30,958 nt of DNA. Origin: Methanoculleus sp. UBA208 (GTDB lineage Archaea > Halobacteriota > Methanomicrobia > Methanomicrobiales > Methanoculleaceae). Of this stretch, positions 22,811-30,546 are shown piece after piece. The notes under the pieces were generated by a model, which saw only the letters and a program-made list of their open reading frames with translations, ran no database searches and was not told the origin of the DNA. Both the position numbers and the translations under genes were made by a program. The stretch covers positions 12,471 through 43,428 of the forward strand of contig NZ_DAFZ01000008.1 of assembly GCF_002498065.1 (NCBI RefSeq). The letters are read 5' to 3'. Position 1 is the stretch's first letter. The number at the start of each line of letters is the position of its first letter.

Positions 22811-23307
22811 CCGATGCAGACCCTGATCGGCACTCTCCCTTCAAGCGAAGCCGCGACCGGCGAGCGCCGGTAGCCGTGATGCACGAGTTCCTCGATCAAC
22901 TCCTGCGGCGCGTCGGCATCCACCCGGACGGTCAGGCGGACCTCCGCTAATCCCGGTCGGGTGTCGCCAGTTTCAAGGAACCCGCCGAGATCGAGGTCAC
23001 CCTCGACATCGACCTCGATCAGGTTGACCTCGATCCCGTCTTCGGCCGCGCTGTAGGCGATACCGGTCGCGATGCAGGCGGAAAGACCCGTCAGCACCAG
23101 TTCGGTCGGGCTTGGACCCTGGTTGGTCCCGCCGAGGACGGCCGGTTCGTCGGCCGGAACGGCGAAGTTGCGGACGATCGTGGTGGAGTGCGCACCGCCG
23201 CTCCAGCTCGTGATGCCGGAGAGGGTTCTTCTGCCCGCCGCCGGCTCCTCCTGCATCGCTTCTTTGAGGGCGTTCACCCTCTCCATATCGACCCCGTTAC
23301 GCATCAT
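22774..23307 (-). CDS. OsmC family protein
   Basis: 177 residues of the OsmC/Ohr fold, a family of thiol peroxidases acting on organic hydroperoxides and of related redox proteins. The opening strand region, GGTNQGPSPTELVLTGLSACIATG and the C-terminal VPIRV are typical. The first conserved Cys is present (Cys78 in LSACIA). The second, normally in a CPV motif, is Ser149 (RRSPVAASLEG). Without the resolving Cys the usual two-Cys peroxidase cycle would not operate, so the activity is uncertain. GGAG about nine bases before ATG 23307 supports the start; the second codon is also ATG. Confidence 0.85.
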   Translation of the reverse strand: MMRNGVDMERVNALKEAMQEEPAAGRRTLSGITSWSGGAHSTTIVRNFAVPADEPAVLGGTNQGPSPTELVLTGLSACIATGIAYSAAEDGIEVNLIEVDVEGDLDLGGFLETGDTRPGLAEVRLTVRVDADAPQELIEELVHHGYRRSPVAASLEGRVPIRVCIGWEETEAGRTQS

Positions 23308-23336
23308 CGTACCAGGCTCCCCCCGAATCCCCGGCG

Positions 23337-25502
23337 TCAGGCGATGGGTTCCGGCGGTCTTCCCGTCGACCTCATGAGACGCAGCATCTCGTCGGGATCG
23401 GTTGTCGGAATGTCGCAGGCGTAGTTGGTGCAGACGTATGCCGTCGCCCTCCCTTCGACCCTCTCGATATCCCGGGTAAACCCGGCTACCTCCACAATCT
23501 CCGGGCTCTCTTCGTCGGCGGGGCGGAAGATGACGACGGCGTCGGGTGCGTAGTGCGACCGGATGGCGCGGATCATCGCCTTTGTGTCTTCAGCGTCCGG
23601 GACCCCGGTTATGACAACCTCGAAGTTCGGCCCCAGCATGAACTCGTGGCCGGTGAGGAAGTGGGCGTAGGCGGGGGGAGACTCGCGGACGGTATCGGCA
23701 AAGGCCTGCCGCATCCGCTCGCTCGTCTCCTCGAGTTCGAGGTTTGCCGTCATCCGGCCGAGGGCGAAGAGGGCATACATGGCCACGCTGTTGCCGGATG
23801 GTATCGCTCCGTCGTAGACCGGTTTCTGGCGGACGGGGACGTCGCTGTCGTCCGGCACGAAGAAGAACCCGCCGTGGCTGCAGTCCCAGTAGTGGGCGAC
23901 GAGGTCCCGGGAGAGGTCGACGGCGGTCCGGAGGTAGCGGGGGGCAAACGACGCCTCGTAGACCTCGATGAGCGCCCAGAGCACGAACGCGTAATCGTCG
24001 AGGGTCGCGGCGAGATCGGCATCGCCGTTCCGGTAGCGGTGAAGGAGCCGCCCGTCCGGCCGGCGAAGGCTGGTGAGGACGAACGCGGCTGCCTTCTCCG
24101 CGGCCGCCAGGTACTCCAGGTCGTCAAAGACCCGGGCCGCCTTCGCGAGAGCCGCGATCATGAGAGCGTTCCAGTCGGTCAGGATCTTGTCGTCCTTTCC
24201 CGGGCGGATCCGCTCTTTTTGGGCTGCAAAGAGTTTCTGCCGGCAACTCTCCACGAACCACGCCAGGTCCTCCTCCGACGTCGAGAAGACGTGGACCCAG
24301 GATGCCAGAGGCCGCCGCAGGCGGAGGATGTTTTTTCCCGTCCTTCTCCCGCCGGGCTGCTCCCGGTAGTTCCCGGGCTCCGTAACACCGAATATCCGGG
24401 AGAACCGCTCCCCGTCATCTTCCCCGAGGACCCGGAGGATCTCGTCCTTTGTCCAGACGTAGAACTTCCCCTCCTCGCCCTCGCTGTCGGCGTCTTCTGC
24501 CGAGTAAAAGCCGCCGGCAGGGTCGGCCATCTCCCGCAGGACGTAGGCGATCGTCTCCCGGGCGGTTCTCGCGAACTCCTCTCTTCCCGTCGCGAGATAG
24601 GCCTCCGTATACGCTACGACGAGAAGCGCCTGGTCGTAGAGCATCTTCTCGAAGTGCGGAACGAACCACTCCGCGTCCGTCGAATAGCGGTGGAACCCGT
24701 AGCCGAGATGGTCGAAGATCCCGCCCCGCCGCATGGCATGCAGCGTCTTCTCGACCATCGTGTATGCCGGCTCCTTCCCGGTCCGGTTCCCGTACCTGAT
24801 CAGGAATATGAGGTTGTGCGGGGCCGGAAACTTGGGCGCATCCCCGAACCCGCCGTTCTCCCCGTCGAAGATCCGGAAGAACGTGTCGTAGGCCTCATCG
24901 AGGACCGCTTCGGAGAGCTCGGTCTCCCCGGGAGGGGTGCGGGCGGCGTTCTGCAGCGCCTGGAGCACCTGGTCGCCGGCGTTCTCGAGTTCCTGCCGCT
25001 GACTCTGCCAGACCTTGTTGATCCGGGGGATGAGGTCAAGGAGGCCGGTCATTCCGTAACGGCTTTCCTTTGGGATGTAACTCGCTGCAAAGAACGGTTT
25101 TTTGTCCGCGGTCATGAAGATGGTGAGCGGCCATCCCCCGGCCCCGGTCAGCGCGTGGGCGGCCGCCATGTAGATCTGATCGATATCCGGCCGTTCCTCG
25201 CGGTCCACCTTGATGCAGACGAAGACTTCGTTTAACAGTTTCGCGACCTGCGGGTCTGCGAACGACTCTTCCTCCATGACGTGGCACCAGTGGCAGGCCG
25301 AGTAGCCGATGGAGAGGAATATCGGTTTTCCCTCCTCCCGCGCCCGGAGAAATGCTTCCTCACCCCAGGGATACCAGTCGACGGGGTTATGGGCGTGCTG
25401 GAGCAGATATGGGCTCTGTTCGTGGATCAACCGGTTCGGTGGAAATTCTTCCCGCACCGGCGCTTCTGGCGCTTCCGGGTCGTGTCCGCGTGCCGGGTTC
25501 AT
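23337..25502 (-). CDS. DUF255 thioredoxin-domain protein (YyaL/SPATA20 family)
   Basis: 721 residues, full length for the family. The N-terminal thioredoxin-like domain (about 20-180) carries LIHEQSPYLLQHAHNPVDWYPW and the CxxC motif SACHWC (Cys70, Cys73). The C-terminal two-thirds is an alpha/alpha barrel resembling N-acyl-glucosamine epimerases and glycoside hydrolases. The family is widespread but its reaction is not established; a cytoplasmic redox or carbohydrate role is usually proposed. A minus-strand TATA CCTTTATTAG (25529-25538) puts the RNA start just upstream of ATG 25502. OsmC follows 29 bases downstream on the same strand, so the two may form a redox-related operon. Confidence 0.9.
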   Translation of the reverse strand: MNPARGHDPEAPEAPVREEFPPNRLIHEQSPYLLQHAHNPVDWYPWGEEAFLRAREEGKPIFLSIGYSACHWCHVMEEESFADPQVAKLLNEVFVCIKVDREERPDIDQIYMAAAHALTGAGGWPLTIFMTADKKPFFAASYIPKESRYGMTGLLDLIPRINKVWQSQRQELENAGDQVLQALQNAARTPPGETELSEAVLDEAYDTFFRIFDGENGGFGDAPKFPAPHNLIFLIRYGNRTGKEPAYTMVEKTLHAMRRGGIFDHLGYGFHRYSTDAEWFVPHFEKMLYDQALLVVAYTEAYLATGREEFARTARETIAYVLREMADPAGGFYSAEDADSEGEEGKFYVWTKDEILRVLGEDDGERFSRIFGVTEPGNYREQPGGRRTGKNILRLRRPLASWVHVFSTSEEDLAWFVESCRQKLFAAQKERIRPGKDDKILTDWNALMIAALAKAARVFDDLEYLAAAEKAAAFVLTSLRRPDGRLLHRYRNGDADLAATLDDYAFVLWALIEVYEASFAPRYLRTAVDLSRDLVAHYWDCSHGGFFFVPDDSDVPVRQKPVYDGAIPSGNSVAMYALFALGRMTANLELEETSERMRQAFADTVRESPPAYAHFLTGHEFMLGPNFEVVITGVPDAEDTKAMIRAIRSHYAPDAVVIFRPADEESPEIVEVAGFTRDIERVEGRATAYVCTNYACDIPTTDPDEMLRLMRSTGRPPEPIA

Positions 25503-25528
25503 GTTCCTGACGTGCGGATGCAGGCTAA

Positions 25529-25538
25529 TAAAGGTGAC
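25529..25538 (-). promoter_or_regulatory. TATA box of the DUF255 gene
   Basis: Minus-strand CCTTTATTAG, about 27 bases before the start codon, implies a leaderless or nearly leaderless transcript. Confidence 0.5.
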
Positions 25539-25621
25539 TCTTCCCGGGGGAAGGGGCGCCTGTGAATGAAGATCCCTGCCCTATCACTGCCGGGGAGAAA
25601 CTTACCCGACGGTTCTCCGTA

Positions 25622-25656
25622 ACAAAAAGAGAAGAGACCCCGCCCGCAGGCCCCGC
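25622..25656 (-). terminator. T-rich terminator after the Hsp20 gene
   Basis: Directly after the Hsp20 stop the minus strand has a GC-rich run with weak inverted symmetry, then CTCTTCTCTTTTTGTT. This fits an archaeal T-tract terminator. Confidence 0.4.
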
Positions 25657-25959
25657 TCACTCCGCGATCGGGATCTCCTTCGTCTCCTCCGCGACCGGCT
25701 GCACATAGGGGACGTCCACGGTCAGCAGGCCGTTCCTGAAGGTCGCCTTTGCCTTGCCGGTATCGACAGGACAGCCGACCGCGTAGGTCCCGACGTAGCG
25801 GACGTCACCACGGGACGCGTCTATGGAGAAGCTGGTCTCCTGCATCTTAAAGGTAATATCCTTCTTCTCAACGCCCGGCAACTCGATCTCGATGTGAAGA
25901 TTCTCTCCGTTCTCATCCGAGTAAGCACAGACGTAGGGTGCGACTCTCAATGCTGCCAT
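25657..25959 (-). CDS. Hsp20 / alpha-crystallin small heat shock protein
   Basis: 100 residues of the alpha-crystallin domain: LHIEIELPGVEKKDITF, then KATFRNGLLTVDVPY. A C-terminal IPI motif (residues 96-98) normally docks neighbouring subunits in the oligomer. An ATP-independent holdase for unfolding proteins. It is shorter than many Hsp20s, with almost no N-terminal arm. GGAGG spaces eight bases to ATG 25959, while ATG 25965 is too close, so I choose 25959. A TATA-like GTTAAATAG near 26000-26008 lies upstream. Confidence 0.85.
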   Translation of the reverse strand: MAALRVAPYVCAYSDENGENLHIEIELPGVEKKDITFKMQETSFSIDASRGDVRYVGTYAVGCPVDTGKAKATFRNGLLTVDVPYVQPVAEETKEIPIAE

Positions 25960-26119
25960 TCTCATAACCTCCTTGACGGCAACAGAGGGGCGGGAGTGCT
26001 ATTTAACGTTTATCTTTGTCCGGTCTTCTCACATCCGCATTCCCGTGCGGCGGATCCCGGGCCGTGCGGCACGTGAACAGGTGAGGGAGGTTTTATCAGG
26101 GGGGCGTCGAGTATCATGC

Positions 26120-26512
26120 ATGACTGAGCGGTTCATCTTCACCCGGCATCGCGTCAACTGCTACCACTGCGGCGAGGACGCCGACCAGATCATAAAAGCG
26201 GTATCCGCACAGGCACAGGTGATCTGCTCTGCCTGCGGGGCGACACGGATATTCATCCCACGGTTCGAGAACACCGGAGCGATCGGAACCTGCACGCCGA
26301 TCGGGTGTTACGACGTATGGAGCATCGAGGCTGCCGGGCGCTGTAAAAATTGCGGGGTCACGGGCCCGCACGACCTCACGATCGGGTGCAGCCACTTCAC
26401 GACCCGGTGCCGCAACTGCGGTTATGCGCACTTCTACCGGTTCAACTTGGAGTATATAGGGAAATGCCCTGTCGGCGAAGCCGACGAGGTCAGCGCTCCT
26501 CGCGCACCATAG
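26120..26512 (+). CDS. Small zinc-ribbon protein with four CxxC pairs
   Basis: 130 residues with CxxC pairs at Cys14/17, 36/39, 75/78 and 97/100, enough for two zinc ribbons in tandem. The repeated pattern (CYHCGE ... CSACGA; CKNCGV ... CRNCGY) suggests an internal duplication. No named family is recognised; nucleic-acid or protein binding is typical for such ribbons. The frame is open further upstream, but the TATA-like TTTTATC near 26090 puts the RNA start at about 26115, so ATG 26120 (or the adjacent one at 26116 in another frame) would be nearly leaderless. Its 3' end overlaps the convergent ferredoxin gene by 23 bases. Confidence 0.65.
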   Translation: MTERFIFTRHRVNCYHCGEDADQIIKAVSAQAQVICSACGATRIFIPRFENTGAIGTCTPIGCYDVWSIEAAGRCKNCGVTGPHDLTIGCSHFTTRCRNCGYAHFYRFNLEYIGKCPVGEADEVSAPRAP

Positions 26513-26735
26513 CGATCGCCTGTTTCGGGCACTCATTCGCGCAGATGCCGCACCCCTTGCAGTAATCGAGATCGATATTCAGTTCCTCGTCGATGGCCGC
26601 GTCCGGGCAGTACTGGGCGCAGAGCCCGCAGGCGTTGCACGCCTCCTTGTCCACCACGGGCCGGAACGTCCGCCACGTCCCCGTCTTCCCCGACGCAGCC
26701 TCCTTCGGCCTGCTGAGCGCAAGTCTCTCTCTCAT
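26490..26735 (-). CDS. porD: 2-oxoacid (pyruvate):ferredoxin oxidoreductase delta subunit, ferredoxin
   Basis: 81 residues with two classical [4Fe-4S] motifs: Cys33/36/39/43 (CNACGLCAQYC) and Cys59/62/65/69 (CKGCGICANEC). This subunit passes electrons from the catalytic cluster to external ferredoxin. The N-terminal TWRTFRPVVD stretch is characteristic of PorD/VorD. Its ATG overlaps the gamma-subunit stop (26732-26735). Last gene of the four-subunit operon. The symbol assumes pyruvate as substrate. Confidence 0.9.
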   Translation of the reverse strand: MRERLALSRPKEAASGKTGTWRTFRPVVDKEACNACGLCAQYCPDAAIDEELNIDLDYCKGCGICANECPKQAIAMVREER

Positions 26736-27259
26736 ACCTTCAGCTCCTCATACGCCGCTTCGGCGGCTTTCACGTTCCGCTCGTCGGCAAACATCTCCCG
26801 GATCGCCTGCAGTGCCGACGGGAGGGTGACGATATCCATCTTCGCGAGCGCCCCGAGCACCGGGGTGTTGAGGATGGGGCTTCCCGCGACCACCAGGTTC
26901 TGTGCGAGCGCGATCCCGGTCAGGTCGACGTGGCGGCAGGTTCCGTTGCATCCGGCAACCGGGTGGGCACTGTTCAGGAGGACCGTTCCACCGTCTTTTA
27001 AGCCCTGCAGGACGTCCACCACATCCATGATACTCGTATCAAGCACGATCACGAGATCCGGCTCGTGAATCTGGCTGTAGACCTTGATCGGCTGATCGTC
27101 GATCCGGACGAACGAGACGACCGGCGCCCCGCGCCGCTCCGCCCCGTAGAACGGACAGGCGGTTGCGTGTTTCCCGTCCCTGAACGCTGCGAGAGCGAGG
27201 AGCTTCGCGGCGGTGACGCCGCCCTGCCCGCCCCGGGAGTGGATCCTGATCTCATACAT
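26732..27259 (-). CDS. porC: 2-oxoacid (pyruvate):ferredoxin oxidoreductase gamma subunit
   Basis: 175 residues of the gamma (CoA-binding) domain: the signature IRIHSRGGQGGVTAAKLLA at the N-terminus, then GAERRGAPVVSFVRID. It completes the alpha-beta-gamma-delta enzyme that interconverts a 2-oxoacid plus CoA with acyl-CoA, CO2 and reduced ferredoxin. In methanogens this is mainly pyruvate synthesis from acetyl-CoA. It overlaps the alpha gene by eight bases upstream and the delta gene by four downstream, so the operon is tightly coupled. Confidence 0.92.
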   Translation of the reverse strand: MYEIRIHSRGGQGGVTAAKLLALAAFRDGKHATACPFYGAERRGAPVVSFVRIDDQPIKVYSQIHEPDLVIVLDTSIMDVVDVLQGLKDGGTVLLNSAHPVAGCNGTCRHVDLTGIALAQNLVVAGSPILNTPVLGALAKMDIVTLPSALQAIREMFADERNVKAAEAAYEELKV

Positions 27260-28364
27260 GGTCGCTCACCCCGAACCAGGTCTCCTCGCCGGGACGCCTG
27301 TTTCGGACAAAGTCCGCGATATCGTTGTAGGTGACCTCCTGGCCGCCGAGGCCGGCGATCACGCTGTAGGGCTCGATGCCGGTCTTCGACCTGATGGAAT
27401 GCGCCACCACGCCCCCAAAGCCGAAGGAGTAGTCGCGGTCGATGACCACGACATCCCGCCCGGATAGATCGAGGTCCGGGAAGGGACGGAACCAGCGCAG
27501 GCGCATGGAACCGGCCTTTATCCCTTCGTCGCGGAGGCGGTCGATCGCTACCTCGGCCTCTTTCCCGAGCGTTCCCACGGCGACGACGACGACGTCGGCG
27601 TCCTCGCACCGGTAATCCTCGGTGGGGCCGTAGGTGCGGCCGAACCGTTCCGCAAACTCCCGTTCGACGTCCGCGATCACGCCCCGGGCGTCGCGCATCG
27701 AGCGCTCGATGTCCCAGCGGAACCGGAAGTAGTCGGCCGGTCCGGTCATGGGCCCGTAGCCGCAGGGGTTCTCCGTGTCGATGGCGTGCGGGAGATGGAA
27801 GGGGGGCAGGAAGTCGCCGATCTCGACCGTCTCCAGCGACTGCATGATGTGGCTCAACGCGAACCCGTCCAGGTTGACCATAACCGGGAGGAGGACCCGC
27901 TCGTCCTCGGCGATCTTGAAGGCCATCAGGGTGGCGTCGTAGGCCTCCTGGACCGTGCCCACGAAGACCTGCAGCCAGCCCGTGTCGCGCTGGGAGAAAG
28001 CGTCGGTGTGCTCCGCCCAGGTGTTCCACCCGGGTCCGAGGGCGCGGTTGACGTTCGCCATGACGATCGGCAGGCGTGCGCCTGCCGCCCAGTGGACCAT
28101 CTCGTGCATGTAGAGGAGGCCGTGCGAACTCGTCGCCGTGAAGGTCCGGACGCCGCCGGCGCTCGCCCCGATGCAGGCGGCCATGGCCGAATGCTCGCTC
28201 TCCACCGGGATGTACCGGCTCTCAAGATCGCCGTCGGTGACGTAATCGGCGATCTGCTCGACGATCTCGGTCTGGGGGGTGATCGGGTATGCGGCGACGA
28301 CGCCGGGTTTTGCGGCCTTCACCGCGGCCGCTACCGCCTTGTTTCCGGTCGCGATCGTCAGCAT
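27252..28364 (-). CDS. porA: 2-oxoacid (pyruvate):ferredoxin oxidoreductase alpha subunit
   Basis: 370 residues. It opens with the pyrimidine-binding fold (VAAYPITPQTEIVEQIADY) and contains VESEHSAMAACIGASAGG and TATSSHGLLYMHEMVHWA. A second Rossmann-like domain follows (DVVVVAVGTLGKEAEVAI). With the beta subunit it forms the thiamine diphosphate site. Length fits PorA/VorB. Pyruvate is preferred over branched-chain oxoacids because the beta subunit is more PorB-like, but this is inference. The start overlaps the beta stop by seven bases. Confidence 0.92.
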   Translation of the reverse strand: MLTIATGNKAVAAAVKAAKPGVVAAYPITPQTEIVEQIADYVTDGDLESRYIPVESEHSAMAACIGASAGGVRTFTATSSHGLLYMHEMVHWAAGARLPIVMANVNRALGPGWNTWAEHTDAFSQRDTGWLQVFVGTVQEAYDATLMAFKIAEDERVLLPVMVNLDGFALSHIMQSLETVEIGDFLPPFHLPHAIDTENPCGYGPMTGPADYFRFRWDIERSMRDARGVIADVEREFAERFGRTYGPTEDYRCEDADVVVVAVGTLGKEAEVAIDRLRDEGIKAGSMRLRWFRPFPDLDLSGRDVVVIDRDYSFGFGGVVAHSIRSKTGIEPYSVIAGLGGQEVTYNDIADFVRNRRPGEETWFGVSDHV

Positions 28365-29272
28365 ACGCCTGCCTCCTCTCGGGAAAGGCGCTGAATGTTC
28401 TGTTCCACCTGCTGGCGCATCAGGTCAAAGATCTCCGGGCTCAGGTTCTTGAACCGGCCCTGGCTCTTGATGTAGTCTTCGAGGGGCGCGGGTTTCTTCA
28501 TTGCCGCTTTCGACGGGCCGTTAATCGTGAGTTTCCCGAACTCGCGCTCGTAGAGTATCCACTGGGCGGTCTTCACCGCCAGTTTCCCCATCTCGACGGT
28601 CTTCTCCGTGGGGTAGCGCCATCCGGGCGGGCACGGCGCCAGGATATGGATGAACTTGGGCCCCTCGATCGAGAGCGCCTTCTTCACCTTCTTGTAGAGG
28701 TCGAGAGGGTAGGCGCTGCAGGCGGTCGCCATGTAGGGGGGGTTGTGCGCCTCGACGATCCGGTCGAGGTCCTTCTTGGCCGTGGGCTTGCCGCCTGGAG
28801 TCGTGGTGGTGCGTGCTCCGAGGGGGGTCGATCCCGACCGCTGCATGCCGGTGTTGCCGTACGCCTCGTTGTCGTAGCAGATGTAGAGGAAATTGGTGCC
28901 GCGCTCAAAAGCACCGGAAAGCGCCTGGATCCCGATGTCGACAGTCCCGCCGTCACCCGCATAAACGATGACGTTGGTCTCTCTTCCGAGCGTGGCAAAA
29001 GCGTCGCTCATGCCGGAGGCACAGGCGGCGGCTGCGGCAAACGCTATGTTATAGACGGGCACGTTCATCGCCGTGCCGGGATACATACCCTGGATGACAC
29101 TGGTGCAGCAGGCGGGCACGACCAGGACTGAGTCGGGGCCGGCGGCTTTGAGCACGTAACGCAGACACAGGGAAGAGCTGCACCCCGCACAGGCGGACGT
29201 ACACTTATAGAGATACTCCTCCTTTGGAATCGCGGACAAATTGTTTACACTCCTCTCCTCTATAATCGTCAT
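28358..29272 (-). CDS. porB: 2-oxoacid (pyruvate):ferredoxin oxidoreductase beta subunit
   Basis: About 304 residues. The thiamine diphosphate-binding GDGGTVDIG and the NEAYGNTGMQRSG loop are intact. N-terminal cysteines (Cys24, 28, 31, 36 in CTSACAGCSSSLC) and PACC supply ligands for the proximal [4Fe-4S] cluster. FIHILAPCPPGWR is typical of PorB. First gene of the operon. The start is uncertain. ATG 29272 has no clear ribosome site. TTG 29239 (LSAIPKEEY) follows a GAGGAGAGGAG stretch, and a TATA-like GATTATA (29267-29261) lies about 25 bases before it, which would make a leaderless start. The frame also runs open to 29425. Confidence 0.9.
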   Translation of the reverse strand: MTIIEERSVNNLSAIPKEEYLYKCTSACAGCSSSLCLRYVLKAAGPDSVLVVPACCTSVIQGMYPGTAMNVPVYNIAFAAAAACASGMSDAFATLGRETNVIVYAGDGGTVDIGIQALSGAFERGTNFLYICYDNEAYGNTGMQRSGSTPLGARTTTTPGGKPTAKKDLDRIVEAHNPPYMATACSAYPLDLYKKVKKALSIEGPKFIHILAPCPPGWRYPTEKTVEMGKLAVKTAQWILYEREFGKLTINGPSKAAMKKPAPLEDYIKSQGRFKNLSPEIFDLMRQQVEQNIQRLSREEAGVC

Positions 29273-29431
29273 CAATTGTAATGAGAGTTTTGCGATCCTG
29301 TTCCCGGACACCCGGAGGCCTTCCCGCGGAATGACCGGCAAAATTACGTCGGAATGGAGTATGCGTTGAAAAACGAGCCAGGAGCGGAGTCCGGTTAGAC
29401 TGGAGCCCTGCCGCCCCCCACTCACCCCCTT

Positions 29432-30541
29432 TCAGTTTCCGGCGTTCTGTCCGGGCGCGCGCCTCTCCCGCGTCGGCGCCGGACGAAACAACCGGCGGAT
29501 CAGGCCGGCGTAACACTTCAGGCAGAAAGGTGTAAAGAACCAGACCCCCATCTCCAGGAGGGGAAAGAGGCCTTTGCGGCGTATCCGGTAACGGTAGCTC
29601 TCGAGGTTCATCTTCATGTAGACGGGCGCGATCTCCTCGAACCACCGGGCTCTGGTGAGCCTGCCTTCGGCGACCGTCCGCGAGATCTCGTCGAGGAAGT
29701 CCAGTATCTCCATACCCAGGGCCCCCTCTGCGGGGCGAGGGATGAAATCGTCATCGATGATGAGCGGTGTCGCCTCGTACTCCCCGACGACGCCGTTCTT
29801 CTGCAGGTCGACCGAGAGCATGATCGCCTCCCGCGAGATGTTGTGGGGCCACTGGGGTTCGAACTGGAACATGCCGAGCGAGTAGGCGATCAGCCCCCCG
29901 TGGTAGCGCTCGATCGCCTGCATGGTATGGGGGTGGTGCCCGAGGATCAGGGTGGCCCCTGCATCGATGAGCCGGTGGGCGAGGTCGATCTGCTCGGGAG
30001 ACGGGTAGTAGGCCATCTCCGTTCCCCAGTGCAGCGAGACGGCGATATGGTCGCACCGGCCCTTGAGGGACGCGATATCCCCGAAGATATCCTCCTCGAC
30101 CAGCCGGTTGACCGAGATCTCACGCGATATGGCGAGTTTGCCGATCGTATAGCCCGCAAACCCGATCGAGATGCCGTTCTTCTCGAGGACGACCGGCTCC
30201 TGCCGGTCCTCGGTCGCCGATCCGCCGACAGCAAGGATGCCCCGGCTCTCGAGGGCCTTCAGGGTGTTCTTGAAGCCCGCGGCACCGAGGTCGCCGGAAT
30301 GGTTGTTTGCAACGCTCATGACGTCGAACCCGGCCTCCGCCAGGTGTCGGGCCGCATCCGGGCATGTGAAGATCACGTGGTGCTTCTCCGCCGGATCTCC
30401 CGTGTCCGAGAGGGTGGTCTCGAGGTTCCCGAAGAGGACGTCCTTATCCTGGAGGAGATGACGGACCCCTCCGAACGGGTACCCATTGTTCACGGTCCGG
30501 GCCCATGTATCTCCTACTGCCGTTAATCTGAGTTTTCGCAT
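29432..30541 (-). CDS. CapA family protein (metallophosphatase-like, polyglutamate/capsule)
   Basis: About 369 residues of the CapA/PgsA-like calcineurin-type phosphoesterase fold. It has GDTWAR near the N-terminus (Asp11), GNLETTLSD, VANNHSGD, SLHWGTE and LGHHPHTMQ, all in the expected order. Bacterial CapA takes part in poly-gamma-glutamate capsule synthesis; the archaeal role is not established. A hydrophobic stretch near the C-terminus (MGVWFFTPFCLKCYAGLI) with basic residues after it could associate with the membrane. ATG 30541 is chosen because the frame's first ATG (30565) overlaps the upstream gene and adds a non-family extension. A ligase of the CapK/PaaK type ends six bases upstream. 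Confidence 0.88.
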   Translation of the reverse strand: MRKLRLTAVGDTWARTVNNGYPFGGVRHLLQDKDVLFGNLETTLSDTGDPAEKHHVIFTCPDAARHLAEAGFDVMSVANNHSGDLGAAGFKNTLKALESRGILAVGGSATEDRQEPVVLEKNGISIGFAGYTIGKLAISREISVNRLVEEDIFGDIASLKGRCDHIAVSLHWGTEMAYYPSPEQIDLAHRLIDAGATLILGHHPHTMQAIERYHGGLIAYSLGMFQFEPQWPHNISREAIMLSVDLQKNGVVGEYEATPLIIDDDFIPRPAEGALGMEILDFLDEISRTVAEGRLTRARWFEEIAPVYMKMNLESYRYRIRRKGLFPLLEMGVWFFTPFCLKCYAGLIRRLFRPAPTRERRAPGQNAGN

Positions 30542-30546
30542 ATTTC

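Noticed and set aside
23553..25235. 560-codon plus-strand frame opposite the DUF255 gene
   Set aside because: Antisense shadow of a full-length family member; no start signals.
29205..29645. 146-codon minus-strand frame between porB and capA
   Set aside because: It overlaps both genes' ends in another frame, with no start signal or recognisable sequence.
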